Both the position numbers and the translations under genes were made by a program. A stretch of 64,000 nt of DNA, from the NCBI GenBank assembly GCA_013397455.1, contig VYZB01000144.1, forward strand, positions 256,772 through 320,771, written 5' to 3'. The notes beneath the pieces are model-generated. The model was not told where the DNA came from. It did no database searches and saw only the letters and a program-made list of their open reading frames with translations. Shown here one piece after another: positions 23,016 to 36,110 of this stretch. The number at the start of each line of letters is the position of its first letter. The stretch's first letter is position 1. Source of the stretch: Crotophaga sulcirostris (taxonomy: Eukaryota > Chordata > Aves > Cuculiformes > Crotophagidae).

Positions 23016-26000
23016 TTTCCTGCTTTCATATAGTCAGAGTAAGGCTGACAAAGACGAGTGTGAGTATAAAAACATGTGAACCACCACATGAAGTGTGGCA
23101 GGGTGATTTCTCTGGAAATGTTTTACTTTGCTAGGAACTTGGGAAAAAAAAATGGCGCAGTCAAACCTAGTGTTGGTGGTGAATGTGACTGTGGTGCAGT
23201 GGCAGGTTCTTCCACTAGAATGTATAATTTTTTACTATGTTGCTAGATTTAATTTTAACTTTCAATTCTATCACATGAAATAATCAACAGGACAACTTGA
23301 CTCAATATTGAAGTGTGTAAATGGTTTAAATATTTTGGGGCTGAAGTCATTCAGAATAGTATCCTGTATTTTATTTGCCATGTCTTGAAGAATTTTTTAA
23401 GTAGGCATAGCGAGGTTTTTTCTGATTTAATAGGAATCACTGGGAAAGATAAACTAGTCAGAACTTAAGCTTCTCAGAACAGTATTTGAATTTACATGAG
23501 ATCAGGGAAACCTTTGTGTATCTCTCTTTTTGAAGTACAAAATATTTAAATTGAAAGCTCAGGAAAAATAAGTAGATTTCAGATGATCTGGAAGACATGG
23601 GAAAATATTTCCAGACACCCCCCCATCCCCCACAACAGTGAAGTTAAAAAGGATGATGTTTATTGACTTGAGATGTAACTATTCACATTCACAATAGTTA
23701 TTTCTAAATGCATAAACCAGAACACCCACAACAGACAGATTTACCTGTTTCAGATTTTACTGTATATGTTTCAAACAGTGTTTGTTATGGTGACTTCTGT
23801 TCCAATTAACATCTTCAAATTTTTTTGTTTAATGAATAATCTATTACTCTAGGGTTCCATTTAGCAAGACACAGAACATAAGCTATGGTTTGTTGAATGA
23901 TCCTTGAAAATTCAGACCTTTCCCAGTAGTATCAGCCATGCTATGGGGTTTACCTTCAGCTGCGTATGACTTTGAGGTTTTAGTGGAAACCTGCCAGAAA
24001 CTGTTGACTAGGAAAAGAACTACATTTCTTCAACATCTCCCATCTTTGTGCTTTATTTAAACTTAGATCTTCATGTTTGTGCTGAGAGAGGATGTCTTGG
24101 GGTTCATGGAATGTGATTTGACAAGAACAAAAAAATATAACTAAGTAACCCAAATTGTACTACTCTGAGGCTAAATAAAATATTGAAAACCCCAGGGGTA
24201 TTATCAGAAAGCAGTTCAATGGCTTGGTGTTTCAAACCCAGGTGCTATCATAGTGCCCTCATTGCCCTGCAGCTATGGTGGGCTATGACTTTACTTGTAA
24301 ATAATGTGGTATTTATTTGCCAGCAAAAAACATAAGAGAGTGAAGTGCTCACAGTTTTTGGATAGAGCTAATCAAAATAAAAGACTTTTAACTTTGGAAA
24401 GTCTTCCTAATCTTCAACAAGTAGCTGTTTAAAATTGCATCAAATTGGCTAGTATTTTTTTTTGTCACTAAGACTATCTAAGGAACAAAGATCAAAATTC
24501 ACCTAACTTTCATGAACATCTTTGATGCCTGATTTTTTTTGGTGAAACTTTCTATTCTAGGAGATATTTTATTGATTTTATAACTTGCTGGTGCAACTGT
24601 GTAGTTCGTCTGAGAGACAATTTAGAGTTGTAGTCCTCAGGCTTGAAAACCTTCCTAATTTTCTTGGGTTTGGTATACCAACCAATGCAAACAGAGACTA
24701 AAGGATTTTTATGGCAACATAAAGACTAACAGTAATCATTGATACTAATGACCTCATAAATCAGATTAGGATAGAAGTGAATAAGAGCCCTCTGATTATG
24801 AAGAATTTGGTTTTGTAAATGGAGGAGAGAAACATTATTGGTTTGTATCTGAAGTCCCTTCACTTAAAGAAGATGTCATATCTATAACATATTAGAGAAT
24901 CTTTTAAAATTCTTTGCATTGATTTTGTCCTTGAAGTGTAAGGTAGAAAGCTGTTTATTATGTATTATTAACATTTTACAGGGAATTATCTTCCCCATTT
25001 GATGTTGCAGTCTTTCTTTCAAGGAAAACCTGTACTGAAATATCCTGATAGACATTTTCTTTCCCTCTTGCTCTTCAGAAGCACAATGCGAGTTTTGGAG
25101 ACAAATGAAAGGATAAGTAAGAATGCTTTAAGCTATCTTTGTGTTTTCCTGACGTTGGAGGCAGAAAGGGACCCTAGGGTAAACTGTTCAATTCCAGGAA
25201 CCTCTGTAAATTGTAGCAGTGTCTCTGGAACAGTCCCTTATGGCTTTGGGCAAGCTGCAGTCTTCACGGTGCTGAGTCCTGTGGCCTTCTCCATACACCA
25301 GTGCTTGTAGCAGCATCTGTGGAGGGCAGCTTGTAAGTCATTGTCCAAAGTTCCTGGAAAAGCGAAATTTTTTCCCTTTAATATAAGTCTTTGGGACTAT
25401 TCTTGCAGCACTTGGGCTTACTTAATCATTGTCTAGTGTCTCTAACTCAAAGAACTTCTGTAGTAGTTATTTGGAAAACTCATTAATTAAAAGTCTTTAG
25501 CTCTTCACAGTAAAGACGAAATGTCTTTCCTGCCCTTGGTTTCTCAGCTTTTGTTTTCTTCTGGGCCAATCTCAGATTAAACAAAGATCAAAAACATAAT
25601 GTTTGATGGGATATGGAGAGACTAGTTTGCTTTGTGGATAGACACAAGAGAATTATCTCTTATTCATAACAGTTTCAATATTGATCCAAAGAAATGGTTT
25701 AGATTATATTGTAACTTGTGTTTAAAAAATAAAAATAAAAAAAAATCTAGCGTCTAGTCAATAATTAAAGATATACTGTTTGGATAACACATGACTGTTA
25801 GGACAGCACCTTCACTCTTGGCCCAAGATAGAAGGTTTTATATTAACAGTACCAGATTTTCTTAATCTTTGTTTTGTACTTCCTAGAATGTGTTTGTTTT
25901 GGAAATGGTGGTAAGAAATTTCTGACTTTGTATAGGTCTTGCTTCCAAATTTTATATCTTGTTGAAGGTTCTTGTCTTAGTAATTAACTTATTGAAGCAG

Positions 26001-28120
26001 GAGGTGTGGGAGTGACAAGATATTCCACCAAGAAACATCCTCTATATAAACATTTATGAGATCTATATAACCTTATTTGTTTTAGAATTTGTGTGTTAAT
26101 CTAAATGTGAATTTATATGTTTTAAAATAGATTTAATTAGGCTGCTATATGAAGTATAGCAAAATAGCATAGATTCAGAATCCCCTTAAGCCAAGCCATG
26201 AAAAAAAATCTAAACACACTTGCATTTAGAATTTCTAAGCATACCATAACTGTGCTACATTATCCTGGATTACCATTTCCTGTGCAGTAGTTCCTCTCAA
26301 GACACAAAAATTCTATCCTGTTTTGTAATAAACTAATGGAGTCTATGACCTCATCAGACCATTGCACTTCCTACCTTTTTTCACTGAATGTTCATAGGGA
26401 AAATATCTATGATTATATGTCAGATGCAGAACAGGGAACTTGCTTTCCTCTTCTTCCTACTTTCCTCCTGAAAATATGGGACTTGGATTTGAAACACCAG
26501 TGTGGATGCAATTGGAGACTGGGAATGGAAAGACACTCCAGTTTCAGTTCCAATGACTTCTGTGATGATCTTCCACCTCTAAGCATGCTTCCTCAAGGTG
26601 ACAAAGTTTTGGTGCAGGGTAGAAGGCAGTGCTGGCACTATTATCCATAGAGTGTGACAGAGAGCCAGCTCTGTACTAAGTTATCTCCCATCTGACAGTT
26701 CGTGTTCAAATATGTGTGGATGCGGAGAGATTGCTTCCAAGGTCAGCTCTAGGATGGAAGCAACATAACCCCTGTCTTGCAGTGTGTAACCTGAGGAAAT
26801 AAATCTGCTTGGGACCAAACATGTTTCCATGCACACCCATGGCAGATTTGTCTGTGCTGTACTTGTTTTCAAAAGATCAGTATAGGCATAATGAAATGGC
26901 TTTGTGTGAAGATAGCAGTGGTCTTGAGCAGCCCATGTTCACCTCAGCTGCCTGAGTGGACCCCGCTTTGTTACTCAAGAGCTACTTCATACATAGGCAC
27001 CATCATTCCTAGCTTTGCTGTTTCTAGATACCTTTTTTCATTTGTGGATTACGTTGTGCTACAGATACATGGGACATCTCAGTTTCTATGCAGAATAAGA
27101 CTAGATTCTGTAGCAGTTTTTAGCTCAGAGGCAGCTTAGTTGGGGGAAAAAAATAAAATATATATATAGGTTCTGTTTCACAAAAAGGAGTCCTGCTAAA
27201 AAATCCAAGCAGAACCCATAAGGCTTCAGGCAGGGAAACACTGGTATGAGGAGGCAGAACTAAAAACTGAATCAGTACTATTAACGTGAAAAAAAAAGTA
27301 TCGGATGAATGGTTCTACCAGATGGGTGAAGAATCTTTATGATAATTTAAGAACTTCTGCAAAGTAAAAGGCAGTTAAGGCAAATGCCTCTTTTTTATTA
27401 TTTTTTTTATTTTAGATTATCTTGAACTTTTAGAGTTGGAAAAATCCCTGGTTGACAGCCCAGAGGAATATTGATAGGCCCAAGAGGGAAACTCTGCCTG
27501 TCTTAACTGTGACAAAATCTTTAAAAGGAGACACAAGAATAATATCAGCATTTTCAGAAAGGAGAACAACACTCTAGAGTCCCAAAAATATTTCTAACAA
27601 GCTTCCCAGTGGGGATGTATGAAGAGTTTAAAGAGGCCATGTGAATTCACAGAGGGGAACTAGGTTGTCCTTTCTTCTTTCTGTAAGATAGGAAGTTACC
27701 TGTGGGAAGTTGTTCTCCTAGTAAGGTGACAAATTGCTTTAGGAGGCAAATAATTAATGTGAGGGGAGAGAGCAGCTTCCAGTGACAGGGTTCAGTTTCC
27801 ACAAGGAGCAAGTGCTTACTCCAAACAGCTGAAGACCCTTTTAGGGATAGGCTTCAGATATGCAGCTGTTGGCATTTTGGGCTCTTGTATAGTTGCTAGA
27901 TAACCCAAGATCTGATTGCATAGGTGAAGCTCAAAATTGGCCTTAAAATGTCCTAAGAACAATAATTGCCCTGTGAAGTAAATATCCTCATTCAGGGCAT
28001 AAGCACAGAGCTCAGAAAGCATGGCCAAAAAAACGCACTTGTTAGTGCTTTGGAGGCAAGAGGGATGCTTTTTGTGTAATGGGTAATGGAAGTAAAATAT
28101 GTTATTGTGGAATATGGAGA
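23016..28120. other. anonymous AT-rich non-coding DNA
   Basis: No gene or firm repeat is seen. A 104-codon plus frame (26336-26650) and a 103-codon plus frame (24999-25310) have no recognisable domain or splice context. A stretch near 25153 (GTTGGAGGCAGAAAGGGACC) faintly recalls an old CR1-type 3' end but cannot be extended. An (AT)n run lies near 27160. Confidence 0.55.
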
Positions 28121-28187
28121 TCACAGAATCAGAGAATTGTTTAGATTGGAAAAGACCTTTTAAGATCATTGAGTCCAACCATAAAAT
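28121..28187 (-). mobile_element. CR1 LINE tail fragment (~65 bp)
   Basis: The plus strand reads TCACAGAATCAGAGAATTGT, then TTGGAAAAGACC and AGATCATTGAGTCCAACC. This is the last part of a minus-strand CR1 3' UTR. The insertion was very strongly 5'-truncated. It lies inside a 145-codon minus frame (27816-28253) that is therefore a chance frame. Confidence 0.85.
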
Positions 28188-31100
28188 ATTCTGGAATGCT
28201 AATTTTGAGAAGCTTGGAGGCTTCTTGCAGATGAATCCCATGTGGAAAGCCAAGTGATCCAGATAACACTACCACACCCGGGAATTCAAGCTTTGGAATC
28301 CCCCATGTATTTCACATGTCAAATGAAAAAGCTATTATTTTGTTCACTTTCATGTTCTACAAAATTTGAATCCATCCCTGCATGACATGCATAGTCAAAG
28401 TGTATGTAATCAATGGCTGAAATATATATTTTTGTGTCTTACGGTATCTACAATATCACAAATGACTGCCTGATAGCCTACAGCCTTAAAAGTTATGGTA
28501 ACAATGCTTTCACTGGGTAATAAAACCATTTTTTAAAGGAAAGAAAGGATTGTGGGGAGAAAGCAGAGGGGAAATGCCATTTTCAGAAGACGGAAACATA
28601 ATTTTTACATATCTCTGTACTTTATAAAAACTCCTCCTACCTTCATTTTTTCTTTATTTATTTCCATTGTTTTAGTATGTTCTTTTTTAAAAATGTCAAT
28701 TATTTTATTTCTTCTTAATTTATTTCTTTCCTATTCTATTATGAATTCAAATACATTGTGGCTCTTGACAGAATCAAATTAATGCATACTTTACTTGATG
28801 GACCTGTAAATAGAGTACTACTTTCACCTTTATTTCTGTCAATGAATATCCATTAAAAAATAAGGGAAGAAAAAAGAGCACATTTTTCCATCAGTTGTGA
28901 CGGGTTGTCTGTACCTAATTTTCTGCTTGAAAACAAGCCAGGTGAAAACAGTTCAGATGCCCATTTATTTAAAATGCTGAAACACAGGGTGTCATCACTT
29001 CACATGTCAGGCAGCTGCTTATGAGCAGTGGGGTCTTATGGAGCTACTCCCAGGTAATGTACCCAAGGATGGTACAAGAGAATGGTCATTTCTCTTCACT
29101 GCAGATCTCACAATGGTCACTCCTCCTTCCCCTACTGTGAAATGGAAAGGGGGCAAGGAGAACATTTGAAACCTTGGCATTTGTTTGAAAAAGCCAAAAT
29201 ATTTAGCTCTTATTTTTGCTGATGAAAGCTTGGAACGTGGGAAAGCAAATCCCAGAGACTTGGAAACAAGAAGGCAAATGAAAGGGCTCTGAATTTTAGA
29301 AACATCTGATTTAAACACTTTAGCATTTTGAGGTATGTATACTCTTACAGTTCAGCAGAAAGCATCTCTTCTATCAGCAGTACTGTTCCTGTTGCTGCAA
29401 TGAGCGCCAGTGTTCAAAGCAAGGTGCACAGATGCTCTCCTTGTAACAGGCTGAGCATCTGGGGAGGATGCTGTAAGAAACTCTGCCAGTTGGTTTAGCT
29501 AAGAAAGTACAGCAATTGGAAATTGGGTCAGTACCTCTGAGTAGCTTTGGGAGCTGTGGAAGGTCCCTGGGCTGGGAATGAAAATGGTTCTGTGACCTGT
29601 GTTGTAACAACATGTTCTTATTCCCTATGGCCCCAAAGTCAGCCCTAGACTTCTCTGAAGTGACCAAAAAGACCCACGGTTGTGTGACACTCTGTGTGGG
29701 CTGCCTCTTCCCTATACCTTTTCCCACCTGCCCTTGAACATTTTTTTTTAATTGGCCTTCTGCCTGAATTTTTTTTAACAAGTTTGCCTGGCTATACACA
29801 ATGATTTGCTAAACCTAAATCCAAGTTGATAGTTTTTGTGCTTGTTATTTGTGTGCTATTGCTTACTGTGACAGTTTTTCAGAACTATGAGGGAAAGAGT
29901 GATGTTTTTCACTACCCAATACTTTTCTATTCAACACAATACAAATATTTGTATTAAGGTCATAGTCTGAAGAATCTTTGTAAGATATGGCATATAAAAG
30001 TAGGTTTTTTGATAAGTAATGATGAAACGTTTCTGCAAAATCAAAGGAAGTAATATAGCTATTATTTTAAAACAACTTCATAATCATAATTACATGTTAA
30101 TTTTTAATTTAGTCTTCAGTTCCAAAGCAGCATCTAAACCTAAGAGAAGCTTAGGTAACTTTTTTTTCTACAGCCATTGCCTCTAGTTAAGGGACTATTT
30201 AGGAACTGATGTGCAATAGTGAGGTTAATTGACCTGAAAAGGTTTTTGCAGTAATTTTATTGGTAACATGGAAAAAATTAATCATAATTTTAAATCAACT
30301 TCTCCCAATTTAGCAAATTGTCTAAGTTGTTAAAATAACAATAGAAGTAGATTTTAAAGACAATGATTTGATTCATCAAGCACAGGGAGAGGCAATCCAC
30401 TATACCCATGCTTCCAAGTGCCTGAGTTTAAGGTGTGTAAATGCTGATGAGGGAAGAGAACAGGCAGGGACAGTTTGCAGGACGTGACGCCTAATGCCAC
30501 TTCTTATGGGCTCAAACACTAGCCACCTAATCACACCAAAAACCTTAAAAGTGTTGTTTCAGCTCATTAAAATTCAGTGTATTTATTTGTAGTAAAGCTA
30601 AGCTGTGGGCTTTAGAAGTCAGCATGGCCAAACTCAAAATCAATGCTTTACAGGCAGCCAAGAGCGAAAAAAAATGTAGCAGAAGGGTGCAGCAGGCAGT
30701 TGTATACTGCACTCCAGGGATGGGGAGACCAGTGGAAGCCCTTCTAACAGTGGATTGCAGAACCAGAACTTCATTGATTAAAAGTCCAGATGTTTTGGGT
30801 CAGAGGCTTGTGGACTAAAGAGACAATAAGAAAGTCTTGTGTGAAGAGTGTGCTTGAAGGGAAAGGAGGAGGGAGGCAGAAGTCGTTAAGTTGCCTTTAA
30901 AACCAAGAATTATATTAATTTGGAAGGTGTGCCCAACAAGTCATGTCAAAAAAATGAAATGTTTTTCCTATTAAGTCAAAAAGGAGTTTTATGGATAGCT
31001 TTGGGGCTTACATTTCTGTGGCAGGATTTATTACAAGTTTATGCTGAAGTGCCAGTATATTAATTTGCTGATTAAAAATTGGGTTGCTTTTCAAATTATG

Positions 31101-34080
31101 GAATAGAGAAGAAATGTTGTTGGAGGTGGAGGAAGAAGAGAGGTTGGTGTAAGTTTTCAACAGCATAATGGCATGTTTGCTAATAAGATTCTTGCTAATT
31201 TTAGTGCCGTTACAGCAAATACTAAGAGCAAGAACAATGCAAAGAACATTACCTGCTAATGCTAGCTGCTTTGCACTCATTCTCATGGGAATTTTGAATA
31301 GGCAGTATATCCAGAAGCATCTGCCAACAAGACGTATCCTAAGAAACAGAATTGACAAACACCATGTGTAATTTTGAACTAATAGTTCTTTACTTCTTTC
31401 TCCCTCACTTCCTTGTGTAGACAGTACCTACCTTTCCCCTTTCATCTTTGCAAGCTGACCACTTCCATTACTTTCTTGTTTCTGCTGAGGCTGGTAAGCT
31501 GGATTGATGCATTCAGCAGTCAAAAGTGCAGTTCCATGTGCATTTGTGTTGGCTGAGTAAGCAAAATGAAAGAGACTGACTGTGAAAGTGAAAAGGTGAT
31601 TTACGCTGGTGTCATAGTGCTGTGTGGTAATAAAACACAGGGATTGTTGGACACACATTATATTGTGCAATTATATAATTATAAACAATATAATTGGAGG
31701 CAGTTGAGCTTGAATGCAGCAGGCTGTTATTTAGCAATCATCTCTTTCAAGGCTCATTAAACACAGATTTATACACAAAATAAAAGCTTTGCTCTATAAA
31801 GGCTAAATATGTAGTGGCATTTATTCACCAAAGTGTAATACATAGATCTAAAGCTGTCAACATCCGTAATGGATTTAGTCAGTGGTGGTAGATGAAGTTG
31901 TTCAGTGGATATGAGAATACCAACTACTTTTCCTTTACTTAAGGCATTATTTCTATGACTTCCTCTGTATGTCTGTTTTGGAAGGCTAAAGAACCTGCAT
32001 ATACAGCTATGATCTTGGATTTTGAAATCTGACAAGCAGGGACACTGTGAATATTCAAAATATTTTGAAGGGTGAAGAAGTTTTTTAAGAAATCATCAAT
32101 ATGTTGGGCATATGTTAACCCTTTAATTCTGAAATGATGAATGATGGTATGTAAAAGGAAGAAACTGAAATATTTTGTTGTTACCTTAAGTCATTTACAT
32201 TTTTGGTGGGGGCTTTCTGCATATTTAGTTTCCTTACCTGAAGTGAAATAAGTTGCTTTTATTTTAAAAAGTTTAGAGAAAAATCATATGAATTAAGAGG
32301 AAAAGAAACACAGAAGAACTTAGGGTGCAGGGATGTGCAACACAGTGGTAGTGTCTGGCCCAAACTTTTAATAGTTGTCAGAAGTTTGAAACGTAAATGT
32401 ATATTTAAATGTATATAGGTAAGTGGGAAATTTAGGTGCTTAAATAATTTTTTATTGCTTTTTCTTGAATATCTAGTGCTCTCATTGACTTGTAAACAGG
32501 ATTGTGAAACAAGAATAAAAATAACTAAGAAACATTCTTGAAAGAGCTTGCTGGCCTTGTATCTGTGTAAGGCTCTGTGAGAGTACAGCTCAGCACTACA
32601 AAGCATCTGACCCGCACGTGCTACAGCCAGTTGTATATTTGTTTTCAGACTACATATGAATTTAAGTATTCCATTTTAATACTCTTCCTGACATGTCAGT
32701 AACTTCTGTCTTGAATTGCAATTCTTTGCAGCATGTTTAATTTTCATTCCTTCTTTGTGATTTGTGGAAGCAGGGCTTCTGTGCATGCCTCCAAAAAAAA
32801 ACAAACGATCGTGCATGACACAGCTGATGCATTGCTGTTTCCAGCATGTAGTACCTGACCTTAGCAGTTTGCAGCCTTTTAGGAAGTTACTACATTTTGT
32901 ATCATTAGCTTTCACATTGCTTAGTCAGAAATCTGTTAACAGTAACTGTGGTTTACTTGAGTTTACCATACTGGAAAATGGTAGTATGAGTTATTGTAAT
33001 TAAATGTTTTGAATGCATGTAAAGTATTGTGGCATTGTTTTTCAGACCTGATTTCCTTCCCCCACTTCTCCATTGTTTGCTTATTTATCTAAACATATTC
33101 ATTCATAACATTTCTCAGAGTCATGTAAGTGAATTAACAGGGTCCAATGTCTTGTAACACCATTCTAAAACACTTCAGTCTTTTCCGACTTAGAGATAAA
33201 GCATTCCCAAATCGAAACTATGAAATTCAAACGTTCCTTGGTAAGACTGCTTTTATTTGCTTAAAAACTGAACCAAAAAAGTAAATATTAATAACACAGG
33301 GATGGATGCTCTAGTAGTCTTCACTGGCTCCATTGCGAAGTGATCTTCCAATATTAACACAATGGTTTGTTTCCAAACAGGGAAACAAACAGAGGGTTTT
33401 TTTCTTTCTTTCTGTACTTTATGCAAATGTAAATTCCTACACAGCCTATAAAGCAATGGAGACCACATGCTGATTAAGTTAAGGCATTTCAGGTTTAAAT
33501 ATTCAGTGATGAGCTATTGTTATATCATCAGTTGTGGGAGTGCCTCAAGAGCACCATTTCTTTGTGAACATACATTTATATTTTGGAACTGGCAACGCAT
33601 TGGTGTGTTCTGCAGATAGAAACTGTGTAAACCATCTAACTAGTTAATCTCCTAGGTTTGGATGGTTAGTTTGGTTTGTGGTTTGAGTTTTTTGTCTTTT
33701 TCAGAAAACCACGAGTAATGAACCTTATCTGGAAACAGCCTTGGGAAAGCTTGTATTGCTCATGTTCATTCTATATGTTCTGAGAGTATAGGTTTTGGGT
33801 CCTCAACTTTTCAACTGTATTAAACTCCATTTTAAAAGAAAATATAAAGTTATGTTAATCAGCATTGCCTTTTTTATTTGTATCTGAAGTCTTTCAAATA
33901 AATTGCCAGTAGTCTCCTGGTGTGCTGGGTAAAAGAAGTAATCCTTATCTAGTGCTTTACAGCATTTCATGGCTAGGAAACAGAACAAAGTGAAGTTTTA
34001 TCTTCGTTGATCACTACAGTAGAGTGTGCTGACTTCTGTGACATGCAGAAAATTAAAGTTAGACTCCAAATCAAAAATTC
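28188..34080. other. anonymous AT-rich non-coding DNA
   Basis: No gene or repeat family is recognised. A perfect 10-bp inverted repeat GTTTGTTTCC/GGAAACAAAC with a 6-base loop lies at 33365-33390. Frames up to 141 codons (29374-29799 minus) show no domain, no splice context and no coding-like composition. Confidence 0.55.
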
Positions 34081-34109
34081 ATCTTTCCACATGTGTTTTG
34101 ATTTTGTTT

Positions 34110-34220
34110 TGGCTGTGTGTTACTGACTCCTGATGCACCACTGTTACGACGCACTAATTGCTTTATTACGGGGTTATATCATCCAGTGGGCTGGCATAAA
34201 AGAGCAGCACTGTCATGGAA
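34110..34220. promoter_or_regulatory. candidate conserved element with homeodomain cores
   Basis: In otherwise CpG-poor DNA this short stretch holds three CpGs (TACGACGC and TTACGG). Beside them lie a TAATTG core (34155-34160) and a TTTATTAC core (34162-34169), both usual targets of homeodomain proteins. Retention of CpGs next to TAAT cores can mark constraint. The call is inferred from motif content only. Confidence 0.15.
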
Positions 34221-35930
34221 TTTTTTTAAAAAATCATGTTAGCCACACATACCCAAGGCACCTGGTCCCATGGAAGATAATGATGGAGGACCTCCACCAT
34301 AGATAGAGATCTCAGTGTGATTGGCTTTCATGACTTTTGGAGTCTGTTTGTCCTTTCTGTGAGGAGGCACAGTTTGTCCTCCGTAACATCTAGTTTTGCT
34401 CTACTTGAGCCCGTCATGACTGGCTCACTGGGAAGCTCTGCACAGGGGCAGAGCAGTGGCTGAATAAGCCTGGATCTTTAGAGGCACTGTGATATATGAA
34501 CTGTTGCCGTTTCCCATACTTGAAACAGGAAATTTATGTCTTATCTCAGACATTGTGGAGCAATAACGTAAAGTTGAGGGTCTTAAAATTGTTACTTGAG
34601 GGAGTTTAAAACCACACATGTACTGTAAACGTAAAACAACTTTAAGAGGAAAATGGAATAACAGTGCATACTGAATAGTCCATATTACTCACTGAGCAAA
34701 TTACTCTTTTTGGAAGCTTTAACTCTTAAGAAATTGAATGCTAGTTTGGGTGACTTGTACGCTTTTTCTAACTGTATTTGTATCAGCTTTTATATGGTAC
34801 ATTTCCTACTCTTAAAGTCTAGTCTGAAGATGATAAAATGTTCCCTTTTGTAAACAGCTGCAGACAAACAGCACTGAGCACATCTAATAGGATTCATGCA
34901 AGGACCTTTTCTTTCATTACTGTCGCATAACTGCATGCTGTGCACTGAGAGGTGGTGGTCTTTTGAAAGAAAGAAACAAAGAGAAGATTTAAGTCATGAA
35001 CTCCATCTTGATCTAAAAAAGGAAATGTTAGTTTTGTATATAAGGAAACACAAGTTTTGAGATTAAAAGAAATTAAAAGAAAATGTTGTGGTTATGTATT
35101 ACACTTAGTGTGTGAATTCTTAAGGAAATTTTTTTATCTAGATGAACATATGTGTTGACGATTGAATAGGTTGCTAATATATTTCCATTATACTTAAACT
35201 GATTGATAAACCTTCCTCTAATCAAAAATGGAGATAAAGAGAAAGGTGCTATAGATTAAAAACACAGTGAGTAATATTCTTAAAGGCATTAGGGATCATA
35301 AAGCATAAAAAAAGATTGTTTTCCTTCTATCTGTAGCAAAAGATGATAAAGATGTAGTAGACGTGCCAGTGATTTTCCTGTCACTTACTTTTTAAAATAT
35401 TTGAGATCCTCATGGGAAAAGGCTGCGAAAGCCCTTTTCAGGTATGGCTGTTACTATGGCAGAGCCTGCTTGGACCCCTGGACTGAAGTCCAGAGGACTT
35501 GTGCACCTTCTGGGAAAAGCAGAGACTCTTCTGAGAATAGCAAAGGCATAAAGGAGCTGTTTTCATTTCCTGTTCCTAATAATCAGAAAAACAGAAGTTT
35601 GAATTTGCATGAGGTCTTTAGAGGCAGTCAAAGTTATTCAAAATAGGGAACTAAGGAATTGTAAACCAAAGTGAAGTATACATCACATATAGGGCAAAAA
35701 ATCAGCTTTGGATTGTTTGGAAGCAGTGGATGCATTTAAGCTGAACTGCAGAACATTGTCCAGCTGGCTTCAAGCTCTCCTGTTTTAAGATTTAAATATT
35801 CCCTAGGAAAACTGTTGTAATAGCAAACAAATGTTGCAAATCAGTAAAAGGGCTAACTGTGTAACTCTTCTCTCATATGACATGTAAATGTATGACAAAG
35901 CAATTTGCTTGCAGGCAATATCAGGCACCT
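34221..35930. other. anonymous AT-rich non-coding DNA
   Basis: I see no gene, repeat family or notable structure. Confidence 0.6.
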
Positions 35931-36110
35931 GATGGTCTTTAATTGGTCCATTAGAAATTTCACCTCCCCCAATCGTTTATTCATTTCTGCATCTCTTTCC
36001 TCTTTATACCATGCAACCACGCTGTTTGACAGCTATATTCCTGAGGAAATTTCCTGATGCATTATAAAACCAGATTGTCATTGTTTCCCTTGAGGCATAT
36101 AACACAGTGT
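35931..36110. promoter_or_regulatory. candidate regulatory element with 12-bp palindrome
   Basis: A perfect 12-bp palindrome AGGAAATTTCCT lies at 36044-36055. Near it are TGACAG (36027-36032, TALE-homeodomain type) and CATTGTTT (36079-36086, SOX type). The grouping resembles developmental enhancers, but no conservation evidence is available here. Confidence 0.18.

Noticed and set aside
22595..23089. 164-codon minus-strand open frame
   Set aside because: It runs antisense through the solo LTR and beyond its boundary, so it is a chance frame.
25150..25200. Faint CR1-like string GTTGGAGGCAGAAAGGGACC
   Set aside because: No octamer tail beside it and the similarity cannot be extended.
27816..28253. 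145-codon minus-strand open frame
   Set aside because: A CR1 tail fragment is embedded in it and no domain is recognisable.
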